Shown here: piece after piece, positions 41,255 to 47,656 of the stretch
How the letters are laid out: every line of letters begins with the position of its first letter
How positions within the stretch are numbered: position 1 is the stretch's first letter
DNA from: Bryobacterales bacterium
Lineage (GTDB): Bacteria; Acidobacteriota; Terriglobia; Bryobacterales; Bryobacteraceae
Direction of reading: 5' to 3'
DNA length: 47,656 nucleotides
NCBI GenBank assembly: GCA_020847975.1
Contig: JADLBD010000059.1
Span: forward strand, 1-47,656
The notes under the pieces: model-generated
Told to the model about the DNA's origin: nothing
What the model saw: only the letters and a program-made list of their open reading frames with translations
The model's database searches: none
Translations under genes and position numbers: made by a program

Positions 41255-42607
41255 CTACACGGCCAGATCCAGATATCGCGCCACGGCTTCGATGCCCCGA
41301 TAGAAGTTCGGCAGGTACAGCTTTTCGTTCGGCGCATGCAGATTGTCGTCCGGCAGGCCGTAGCCCATCATCACGCTGGGAATCCCCAGGTATTGATCGA
41401 AGGCGCCCACAATCGGAATCGACCCGCCGCTGCGCACATACACGGTTTCGTTGCCGAACACCTCGGTCATTGCCTGCGCCGCCGCCCGGATGAAGCGGTT
41501 GTCCGGATTCACCAGCGACGGAGCCGCGCCGTGCAGATACCGGAACTCGGCCTTAACGCCCTTCGGGCAAACCGCCGCCACCGCCGATTGAATCTGCGCC
41601 ACGGCTTCATCCGGACGCTGGTCCGCCACCAACCGGGCGCTCACCTTGGCCAGTGCCTGCGCGGGAATCACTGTCTTGGCGCCCTCGCCAATAAACCCGC
41701 CACGAATGCCGTGCACCTCGAGCGTGGGCCGCGCCCAAAGCCGGTCGAACAACCCGTATTCCGGCTCCCCGGTCAGTGCGATGACACCCATCTCCTCCTC
41801 GCGGTATTTCTTCTCGTCAAACGGCAGCCTCGCCCAGGCTGCGTGCTCCGCCTTCGCCGCCGGCTGAACTCTTTCGAAAAAGCCTGGGATCCGGATGTGC
41901 CCCTCCCGGTCTTTCAGCGCACATAGAATCTCCGCAATCGCCATCAGCGGATTCGGAGCCGCGCCTCCGTATACTCCGGAATGCAGGTCCTGTTTCGCTC
42001 CCTTCACCGCCAGTTCTCCATACACGATGCCGCGCAGTCCGATACAGAGCGTGGGCAGTTCCGGAGCGAACATCTCCGTGTCGCAGATCACCGCCGCGTC
42101 AGCCGCCAGACGCGGGGGCTTTGACGCCACGTAGTGCTCGATGTGCTCGCCGCCCACCTCCTCCTCCCCCTCGATGAGGAATTTCACGTTCACCGGCAGC
42201 GACCCGCGCGTCGCCATCACGGCCTCTACCGCTTTGATGAGGATCAGCGTCAGCCCTTTGTCATCAGCCGCCCCGCGCGCGTAGATGTTCTCTCCGCGAA
42301 TGGCCGGCTCGAACGGCGGCGAGACCCACTCCTCCAGCGGTTCGGCCGGCTGCACGTCGTAGTGGCCGTAGAAGAGCAGCGTCGGCTTCCCCTTCGCTCC
42401 CAACCACTCCCCGTATACCAGCGGATTCCCCTCCCCTTCGATCAGCTCCACGCCCTCCATCCCCGCCTGGCGAAGCTTGCCCGCCACGAATTCCGCCGCC
42501 CGCCGGATGTCGCCTTTGTGCTCCGGCAGCGTGCTGATGCTCGGAATGCGCAGGAACTCCTTCAGCTCTTCCAGGTAACGTCCCCGGTTGTCCGTAAAAT
42601 AAGACAT
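41255..42607 (-). CDS. M20-family dipeptidase
   Basis: The product has 450 residues. Metal and catalytic residues are visible: H82 and D84 in YGHYDVQP, the bridging Asp in ARGAADDKG (D115/D116), the general-base Glu pair in EGEEEVGGEH (about E148-E150), and a late His in the typical C-terminal region (SVMMGYGLPDDNLHAPNE). The lid domain insertion is present. It cleaves di- or short peptides with two divalent metals in the cytoplasm (M20/M25/M40, carnosinase-like). It is 18 nt after the SpoIID-domain gene on the same strand, so it probably recycles wall-derived or nutrient peptides; that link is inference. Confidence 0.9.
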   Translation of the reverse strand: MSYFTDNRGRYLEELKEFLRIPSISTLPEHKGDIRRAAEFVAGKLRQAGMEGVELIEGEGNPLVYGEWLGAKGKPTLLFYGHYDVQPAEPLEEWVSPPFEPAIRGENIYARGAADDKGLTLILIKAVEAVMATRGSLPVNVKFLIEGEEEVGGEHIEHYVASKPPRLAADAAVICDTEMFAPELPTLCIGLRGIVYGELAVKGAKQDLHSGVYGGAAPNPLMAIAEILCALKDREGHIRIPGFFERVQPAAKAEHAAWARLPFDEKKYREEEMGVIALTGEPEYGLFDRLWARPTLEVHGIRGGFIGEGAKTVIPAQALAKVSARLVADQRPDEAVAQIQSAVAAVCPKGVKAEFRYLHGAAPSLVNPDNRFIRAAAQAMTEVFGNETVYVRSGGSIPIVGAFDQYLGIPSVMMGYGLPDDNLHAPNEKLYLPNFYRGIEAVARYLDLAV

Positions 42608-42625
42608 ATTGCTCCTTTTTTAATG

Positions 42626-43588
42626 TCAGCGCCCGATGCTTGTCATCGGGAAGTAGTGATCGAGAATCGACTCGGCCCTTTGCCCCGAGCGGGCCATTCC
42701 TTCGGCCCCGCGCTGGCATAACCCGACTCCGTGGCCATGGCCCTTCCCGCGGAGAATCACCCCGTCCGAAGTACGCTCCCACGCGTAATCGTTCGAAGCC
42801 ACGCGGTTCCACCCGAAACGCCGCGCCAGTTCCAGGCGGGCCGCCTCGGTTCGTTCCACCGTCCGCACCGGGAGCCTCGCCTCCCATTGCTCCGGATGCC
42901 GCGCGCACGCCTCGCACGCTACCGCGAAGAAGGGATACGAGCCCCCATCCATTCCCACATCGGAGGCGGCGAACGTGTGCCCTCCGCAACTGCCGAAATG
43001 CAGCGCGCCTACGATGCCGCCCTGATAGAACAGCACCTGCCCTCGAGTTTGGCGAGCAGCGGATTCGCCCTCCGCGGCCGCCTCCTTCAGCAACTGGCAA
43101 TGCGTCGTGTCACAAAAATCGAAGTCATTATGCCTGCGGCCCGCGGCGTAGTAAGACCGCGCCGCCACCGCCAGCGCCTTCAACGCCTCGGGGGAAGCGT
43201 GCGGCATCTCAGACGCCGCCACCGCCGCCACCGCGAGTTCCCGGTCCATGGTGACCACCACGAACAGGACGCCTTCACGCGCCGTGATCTCGAGGCTCCC
43301 CTGGTAGGAGCGATCGATCTTACCTGCGATGCGGGCACGCACCGGCGGACCTGAGGCGGTCAGCCTCGGCCCGCGCCGTTCTCTTCCACCCACGGTGACC
43401 GCGACCCGGTTGCCCGCGGCCTTCACCTCCGCGGCGTCATGCAGCTCAATATACTCCCCACCGATCTCGATACCTTTTGCCGCCAGCGTAACCGCCGCCG
43501 GATGAAACAGCCCCAGGACGCCGATGCGCACCTGCGCCCCCCACAGCGGGAGCGCGGCGAGCAGCGCAATCCTGAAGGCGCGTTTCAC
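42626..43588 (-). CDS. SpoIID/LytB-domain secreted protein (peptidoglycan glycan-strand lyase-like)
   Basis: The product has 320 residues. I use the GTG at 43586-43588 because it overlaps the YgfZ stop as GTGA and opens a signal peptide (VKRAFRIALLAALPLWG); the longer open frame runs into the upstream gene. SpoIID hallmarks are VAASEMPHASPEALKALAVAARSYY-type helix (quoted in part), a Cys pair in FDFCDTTHCQ, FGSCGGHT and the C-terminal GHGHGVGLCQRGAEGMA. In Bacillus, SpoIID cleaves denuded glycan strands; in Gram-negative bacteria this domain is used for wall remodelling. Residue conservation supports a real wall enzyme. Confidence 0.87.
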   Translation of the reverse strand: MKRAFRIALLAALPLWGAQVRIGVLGLFHPAAVTLAAKGIEIGGEYIELHDAAEVKAAGNRVAVTVGGRERRGPRLTASGPPVRARIAGKIDRSYQGSLEITAREGVLFVVVTMDRELAVAAVAASEMPHASPEALKALAVAARSYYAAGRRHNDFDFCDTTHCQLLKEAAAEGESAARQTRGQVLFYQGGIVGALHFGSCGGHTFAASDVGMDGGSYPFFAVACEACARHPEQWEARLPVRTVERTEAARLELARRFGWNRVASNDYAWERTSDGVILRGKGHGHGVGLCQRGAEGMARSGQRAESILDHYFPMTSIGR

Positions 43589-44481
43589 ACGCCTTTTGCC
43601 GCCGCCACTTCGGCCGGAACGCCGTTCACTGTAAGGGCCGCTCCCGGCTTGGCGTGCTCCGTCCGCACGTAGGCGAAGGCAATGCACTTGTGAAGCGCGG
43701 GCGAGTATGCGGCTGACATTGTCTTACCAACCGCCGTTTCCCCGGCCTTGACGTCGCTGTCCGGTGGAGGCGGTTCCGCGCCCTCGACGTACAAGGGCAC
43801 CAGCAGGCGGTGTACCATCCCGCGCGAACGCACCCGTTCGACAATCTCCTGCCCGAGATAGCAGCCTTTGTTGAAGTGCACGGCATGAAGAAGCTGCGTC
43901 TCGTGCACCAGGCTCTTCTCGGTAATGTCGTCGCCGAAGCGCGGACGGAAATGTTCGAAGCGCGCCACCCGCGCATCCTCCGCGCTTGCCGCCACGGCAC
44001 CCAACGCTTCCAGTTGCGCGATGAGGCCGGCTTTTTCCGCGGGCGGCACGTAGATGCGCCCACCGGCGGCGCCGGTCGCCGTGAACGGAGCGCGAATCCC
44101 GCCCTGCGCCTGCGCCAACACCGCCTCGCTCCGCGGCCCCTCGACACCGATGGCGGCCAAGTCCTCGCGCGCATCTTCGAGCGTCACATCGTCGGCGATG
44201 ATGTATTTGTTCAGATGCCGGAACAGCGGCTCGTGCGCCTCGGGCTCGGTATCGAGCAGGAAATAGTCCTCGAGCGCCAGCAATTGCACATCGCCCTGAA
44301 TGCGGCCCTGCGCATTCAGGAAAAATGCGTAGCAGGAGTCGCCGGGGTTCATCTGCCGGACATGATTGGTTGTCATGGCGTGCAGCAGCCGCGCCCGGTC
44401 CTTACCGAGCGCCCGAAACCGCCCGCGTGCGCTCAGGTCGAGCCACGCCACGCCTTCCCGTAATGCTTCGTATCCTGTCAT
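43585..44481 (-). CDS. ygfZ: Folate-binding YgfZ/GcvT-like protein, Fe-S cluster maturation
   Basis: The product has 298 residues. The signature K205-G-C-Y-L-G-Q-E212 in FNKGCYLGQEIVERVRSRG is diagnostic of YgfZ-type proteins, with the conserved Cys207. The GcvT-like fold has HAMTTNHV, GRIQGDVQLL and HRLLVPLYV landmarks. YgfZ uses tetrahydrofolate to support maturation or repair of some iron-sulfur enzymes. Its stop overlaps the SpoIID-domain start by 4 nt, and its own start abuts the CopD-like stop directly, so at least three genes form one transcript. Confidence 0.92.
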   Translation of the reverse strand: MTGYEALREGVAWLDLSARGRFRALGKDRARLLHAMTTNHVRQMNPGDSCYAFFLNAQGRIQGDVQLLALEDYFLLDTEPEAHEPLFRHLNKYIIADDVTLEDAREDLAAIGVEGPRSEAVLAQAQGGIRAPFTATGAAGGRIYVPPAEKAGLIAQLEALGAVAASAEDARVARFEHFRPRFGDDITEKSLVHETQLLHAVHFNKGCYLGQEIVERVRSRGMVHRLLVPLYVEGAEPPPPDSDVKAGETAVGKTMSAAYSPALHKCIAFAYVRTEHAKPGAALTVNGVPAEVAAAKGV

Positions 44482-44910
44482 CTATTTCATTGACCTCAAA
44501 TAAGCCGAAATCGCCAGAATCAGCAGCCCGCTGATCACCACTCCCGTCAACTGCCGCGTCCGCTTTGCGGGCTCCACGCCCACTTTCCCGAACAGCAGCG
44601 AGACGGCAATCACGTGCAGCGCCAGCAGCATCTTGATGCCGAACCACATGTGGTAGCCCGCGGGCAGTCCTCCTGGAAGGATGGACCTGCGGTAGAGATT
44701 GAACAGGCCGGAAGCCACCAGGGCCACCACAACGGCGATCACCGGCCCGCGCATCCGGTCCGAAACACGATCGGCCAGTTTTGTTTTTTCGCTCTCTCCC
44801 ATGCCTTCCATCGCCGGCGCCAGCGCGAACCGCGCGTACAGCGCTCCGCCAACCAGGAAAGCCATCGATGCAATGTGCATCCAGCGCGATAACAGCGCGA
44901 TCATGTCCAT
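44482..44910 (-). CDS. CopD-like small membrane protein
   Basis: The product has 142 residues with four hydrophobic helices. Conserved His are seen in SRWMHIASMAFLVGGALYAR (helix 1, quoted as landmark), GYHMWFGIKMLLALHVI (helix 3) and between. These suggest a CopD/YncJ-like integral protein that might bind haem or copper. It ends directly at the YgfZ start. Its start is 23 nt from the divergent MBL gene. The family call is tentative and function unknown. Confidence 0.7.
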   Translation of the reverse strand: MDMIALLSRWMHIASMAFLVGGALYARFALAPAMEGMGESEKTKLADRVSDRMRGPVIAVVVALVASGLFNLYRRSILPGGLPAGYHMWFGIKMLLALHVIAVSLLFGKVGVEPAKRTRQLTGVVISGLLILAISAYLRSMK

Positions 44911-44933
44911 AATTGAAGTATACGTCCCACCAT

Positions 44934-45557
44934 ATGATTCACGAGATTCTGCCTGTCGGCATGCTGCAATGCAACTGCTCCATCTTCGGAGATGAAACCT
45001 TGCGCGAGGCCATTGTGATCGACCCCGGCGACGACATCAGCAGCATCCTTGCCATCCTCGAAAAACACCAGCTCACCGTGAAGGCGATCGTCATCACGCA
45101 TGCCCACATCGATCACATCGGCGGCGCGCACAAGCTGAAGGCGGCCACCGGCGCGCCGGTGTGGATGAACCGCAACGACCAGGACCTGTACGACCATCTC
45201 GAGGTGCAGGCCGGCTGGCTCGGCATGGAAACACCGGAGCAGACCGAAATCGACCATGAGGCCAGGGAGGGCGACACCCTCGAATTGGGACCGGCGGAAT
45301 TTCACGTGCTCGATACTCCAGGCCACACGCAAGGAAGCCTCTGCCTGTGGATCCCGGCGGAAAACAAGCTCGTTGCCGGCGACACGCTGTTCCGCGAATC
45401 CATCGGCAGGACGGACCTGCCCGGCGGCGACTTCCGCAAGATTCTGGCCTCGATCCACACGAAGCTTCTGGCGCTTCCGGATGATGCCATCGTCATCCCC
45501 GGGCACGGTCCCAATACGACGATCGGGCACGAGCGCGTCCGCAACCCGTTTCTGTAA
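44934..45557 (+). CDS. MBL-fold metallohydrolase, glyoxalase II-like
   Basis: The product has 207 residues from the ATG at 44934; a TTG seven codons earlier is an alternative and no clear ribosome site is seen. The metal motif is H56-A-H58-I-D60-H61 (THAHIDHIGG), followed by DTPGHTQGS, VAGDTLF and IPGHGPNTTIGHE. The length and order match the short glyoxalase-II-like branch that hydrolyses thioesters such as S-lactoyl-glutathione or analogues. The bacterial partner thiol here is unknown. Pyrophosphatase follows 25 nt downstream. Confidence 0.9.
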   Translation: MIHEILPVGMLQCNCSIFGDETLREAIVIDPGDDISSILAILEKHQLTVKAIVITHAHIDHIGGAHKLKAATGAPVWMNRNDQDLYDHLEVQAGWLGMETPEQTEIDHEAREGDTLELGPAEFHVLDTPGHTQGSLCLWIPAENKLVAGDTLFRESIGRTDLPGGDFRKILASIHTKLLALPDDAIVIPGHGPNTTIGHERVRNPFL

Positions 45558-45582
45558 GCCGCTATTTGTTAACCTGAACAAG

Positions 45583-46149
45583 GTGCATTCCAACCTTTAT
45601 GACATTGAGCCGGGCAACGACTGTCCGGAGATTGTCCGGATGATCGTGGAGATCCCCCGGAACTCAGCCAACAAGTACGAGTACGACGCCAAACTCGGCC
45701 TTTTCCGCATGGACCGCGCGCTTTATTCGCCGCTCCACTACCCCGGCGACTATGGTTTCATTCCCGGAACGCTCGCCGAGGACGGCGACCCGATGGACGT
45801 GCTCGCCCTGGTGCAGGAGCCGAGCTTCACCGGCTGCGTCTTCGAGGTGCGTCCGGTGGGCATTCTGCTGATGGAGGACAACGACGAGCGCGATCAGAAG
45901 ATCCTGGCCGTGCCGACGCGAAATCCGCGCTACGACCAGATCCATACGATGGACCAGGTCTTCCCGCACGTGCGGCGGGAGATTGAGCACTTCTTCACCA
46001 TCTACAAAGAGCTCGAAGGCCGCGTAACGAGGATGCAGGGATGGGGCGGACCGGCGGATGCGCGCAAGGCCATCGTCGAGAGCCGCAAATCCTACCTCGA
46101 GAAAAAAGCACTCGAGAAAAAAGCAGCGGAGAACCCCATCAGCGAGTAA
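45583..46149 (+). CDS. ppa: Inorganic pyrophosphatase, family I
   Basis: The product has 188 residues. I take the GTG at 45583 because the sequence from there (HSNLYDIEPGNDCPEIV) matches the normal N-terminus of family I enzymes; upstream in-frame codons reach back into the MBL gene and give a shadow reading. Catalytic signature: D67-G-D69-P-M-D72 (EDGDPMDVLA), with K31/E33-type residues in NKYEYDAK and YPGDYGFIPGT. Metal-dependent hydrolysis of PPi drives biosynthesis in the cytoplasm. A short Lys-rich tail repeats LEKKA twice. Confidence 0.92.
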   Translation: MHSNLYDIEPGNDCPEIVRMIVEIPRNSANKYEYDAKLGLFRMDRALYSPLHYPGDYGFIPGTLAEDGDPMDVLALVQEPSFTGCVFEVRPVGILLMEDNDERDQKILAVPTRNPRYDQIHTMDQVFPHVRREIEHFFTIYKELEGRVTRMQGWGGPADARKAIVESRKSYLEKKALEKKAAENPISE

Positions 46150-46221
46150 TCAGACTGCGGTCGCCGGCGCCACCGCCATGCGTCACCAGTGTACCATGGA
46201 CATGCTAGGATTCGGATAGAC

Positions 46222-46788
46222 ATGTCCACTCAGCCCAAGACGTTTCTCACTCCGGAGGAGTACCTCGAGATCGAGCGCAAGGCCGAGTTCAAGAGCGAGT
46301 ATTACGCCGGAGAGATGTTTGCCATGTCGGGAGGCACCGACACCCATGCGCTCCTCGGCTTTCACTTACTCGGCTTGCTGTACCGGGAACTGCGGGGCAG
46401 TTCGTGCCGCGCCTACACCTCCGACATGCGGATCTGCCTAAAGGAGAACGGTCCTTACTACTATCCGGATGCGTCCGTAGTGTGCGGAGAGTCGAAGTTT
46501 GCTGATAGCCGTAGGGATAGTCTTCTGAATCCGGTTGTCATCTTCGAGGTTTTGTCGCCGTCCACGGCAACGTATGACTTGGGGGATAAGTTCATCCAGT
46601 ACCGGCGGCTCGATTCCTTGCGGGAATACGTGGTTGTCCACCAGGATACGAGGCTGGTGCAGCGGTTTGAGCGGCGGGAAGAGGGGCAATGGCTGCTGAC
46701 CTTCTACTCGGGACTCGAAGGAGTTGTGACCCTGTCGAGCGTTCCGTGTGTGCTGCCGATGGCGGAGATTTACGAAGGCATTCAGTAG
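46222..46788 (+). CDS. Uma2-family (DUF820) endonuclease-like protein
   Basis: The product has 188 residues. The ATG at 46222 begins MSTQPKTFLTPEEYLEIER; an 11-codon longer reading has no support. PD-(D/E)xK-type residues are in YYYPDASVVCGE (Asp), VIFEVLSPST (Glu) and GDKFIQYRRL (Lys). Uma2 proteins are numerous in cyanobacteria and some other phyla, often as scattered copies, and no activity is established for them. The gene looks less C-rich at third positions than its neighbours, so horizontal arrival is possible. Its 3' end overlaps the convergent rhodanese by 7 nt. Confidence 0.88.
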   Translation: MSTQPKTFLTPEEYLEIERKAEFKSEYYAGEMFAMSGGTDTHALLGFHLLGLLYRELRGSSCRAYTSDMRICLKENGPYYYPDASVVCGESKFADSRRDSLLNPVVIFEVLSPSTATYDLGDKFIQYRRLDSLREYVVVHQDTRLVQRFERREEGQWLLTFYSGLEGVVTLSSVPCVLPMAEIYEGIQ

Positions 46789-47123
46789 CGGGGAACGGAG
46801 GGATCGATTTCGAGGCTCCACCGCTCGATGCCGCCGGTCATGGACTGGCAACTCCCGACGCCTTGACGGCGGAGCCAACTGACGACGGAGAGGCTGCGCA
46901 CGCCGTGATGGCAATAGACGATGACGCGGGCTTCATCGGCGGCGGCATCGATCTCCTGGAGGCGCGCGGGGACCGTGTTCATGGGGATCAGATGGGCTCC
47001 CTCGATGCGGCAGACGGCGTGCTCATGGGGCTCGCGGCAGTCGATGAGGAGGACGCGGGCGCCGGTTTCGATGTGGCTCCGCGTCTCCTGAGGCGTGATC
47101 TCGAGCGGTAGTTCTTCGGGCAT
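46782..47123 (-). CDS. Single-domain rhodanese-like sulfurtransferase
   Basis: The product has 113 residues. The domain begins with LLIDCREPHEH and has the catalytic Cys at C71 in VYCHHGVRS, a six-residue active loop (CHHGVR) usual for sulfur-transfer rhodaneses; CH(H)GxR loops occur in GlpE-like proteins. It transfers sulfane sulfur, probably from thiosulfate or a persulfide. It lies 6 nt after the VOC gene on the same strand. Confidence 0.88.
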   Translation of the reverse strand: MPEELPLEITPQETRSHIETGARVLLIDCREPHEHAVCRIEGAHLIPMNTVPARLQEIDAAADEARVIVYCHHGVRSLSVVSWLRRQGVGSCQSMTGGIERWSLEIDPSVPRY

Positions 47124-47129
47124 TCCTCT

Positions 47130-47507
47130 CTATTTTACAGGGCAAGCGAAGATGATCAGGTTTCCGCCGGGCTCGTAGAGTCCGACTTCCTTCATGCCAT
47201 AGAAGGCGGTGCGGACGGGAAGAGCGAGGGGGAGGCCGCCGATGCGTTGGAGGATGTCGTCGAAGTCTTCGACCTCGATGAAGAGCGCCGCCTTGGCATT
47301 GCGGCAATACTCGCCGAGAGAGGGGACATCCTTGGCGGCGCTCGAATGGGTCTGGAGCATGATTTCGGCGGAGCCTTTCTGGAGGATGGCGAAGCCGAGT
47401 TTGTCTTCTTCGGGCACGGAGACGGTAACGTCGAAGCCGAGGCGTTTGGTCCAGAACTCGAGGGAAGGCTCGAGTTCGGGCATGCAGAGTACGGTGGTGA
47501 TCTTCAT
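47130..47507 (-). CDS. VOC-family (glyoxalase/bleomycin-resistance fold) protein
   Basis: The product has 125 residues. Two betaalphabetabetabeta modules are seen: MKITTVLCMPELEPSLEFWTKRLGFDVTV with the typical LEFWxxxLGF, and ALFIEVEDFDDILQRIGG with a closing VGLYEPGGNLIIFACP. Metal ligands of glyoxalase I type are not all evident, so it may be a binding or resistance-like protein rather than glyoxalase. It lies 6 nt upstream of the rhodanese and likely shares its transcript. Confidence 0.85.
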   Translation of the reverse strand: MKITTVLCMPELEPSLEFWTKRLGFDVTVSVPEEDKLGFAILQKGSAEIMLQTHSSAAKDVPSLGEYCRNAKAALFIEVEDFDDILQRIGGLPLALPVRTAFYGMKEVGLYEPGGNLIIFACPVK

Positions 47508-47656
47508 GAAAGGATTGTACGGAAAGGCAGGCTAGCGCTGCCCTTTACCCGTAACAGCCTCGGGGCAAATGTCATTCGGCATCATCGGCATCATCGGAAT
47601 TCCGAAGTGCGAATCCTTCACACATGAGTAGAAGTTGCGAAAAACCTTCCCACATC
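47508..47656. other. Non-coding right edge
   Basis: No gene can be supported in the last 149 bases. A short tandem GGCATCATC pair lies near 47578-47595. An ATG near 47624 could open a gene continuing beyond the window, but there is no ribosome site, so I leave it uncalled. Confidence 0.5.

Noticed and set aside
1..47656. CRISPR, tRNA, rRNA, transposase, integrase or toxin-antitoxin loci
   Set aside because: No repeat arrays, cloverleaf-like stretches or recognisable protein families of these kinds were seen on either strand.

Overview
The window looks like a chromosomal segment of an Acidobacteriota bacterium of the Solibacter/Bryobacter group. The base composition is GC-rich by eye, with C- or G-ending codons. 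Lineage clues are a Solibacter-type C-terminal domain (TIGR03437-like) at 18720-20138, a DUF1800/DUF1501 pair at 1-2080, a C-terminal dockerin-like pair at 4930-6045, and many secreted beta-rich proteins with Tat or Sec signals. This placement is an inference from protein families; there is no rRNA or other phylogenetic marker here. I saw no tRNA, rRNA, CRISPR array, IS element or prophage gene.

Layout. 1-2080 (minus): an export pair, DUF1800 then DUF1501, the latter cut by the window edge. 2170-4865: a Cpx-like envelope-stress module. A CpxP/Spy-like LTxxQ protein is divergent from an OmpR-type regulator and a CpxA-like kinase, and the region between holds CpxR-like GTAAA half-sites. 4930-11346: three large surface proteins: a dockerin-like-tailed protein, a protein with three SLH repeats, and a 990-residue OmpA/coiled-coil/barrel/PKD/Ig protein. 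11655-14096: an ECF sigma factor, a ZAS-type anti-sigma factor and a secreted protein in one unit, closed by a clear terminator. 14114-24217: a CehA/PHP-type metallohydrolase, an arylsulfotransferase-like (ASST) protein, a CxxCH-bearing secreted protein, a D-threonine-aldolase-type PLP enzyme, HtpX, a beta-propeller protein and small secreted proteins. 24237-30919 (minus): a second ASST paralogue, a sulfatase, threonine synthase, and an HTH-TM-propeller regulator.

31016-35692: a plus-strand run of a zinc alcohol dehydrogenase, a DUF2339 membrane protein and a second M48 protease, followed by convergent permease and TIM-barrel genes. 38547-41250: a possible small gene, a secreted protein, a Yip1/TPR membrane protein and a DksA-type zinc-finger protein. 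41255-44910 (minus): a tight unit of a CopD-like membrane protein, YgfZ, a SpoIID/LytB-domain protein and an M20 dipeptidase. 44934-47507: an MBL-fold hydrolase, inorganic pyrophosphatase, a Uma2-family protein, a rhodanese and a VOC protein.

The common theme is the envelope: stress sensing (Cpx-like, ECF/anti-sigma, two M48 proteases), surface display, and periplasmic sulfate-ester chemistry. Many gene pairs overlap by 1-4 nt or are separated by only a few bases, including six tail-to-tail pairs. Nothing here is a clearly new defence or mobile system. The strongest second-look items are the Cpx-like module with its operator, the reordered OmpA-family protein, the two ASST paralogues with a sulfatase, and the one-polypeptide HTH-TM-propeller regulator.
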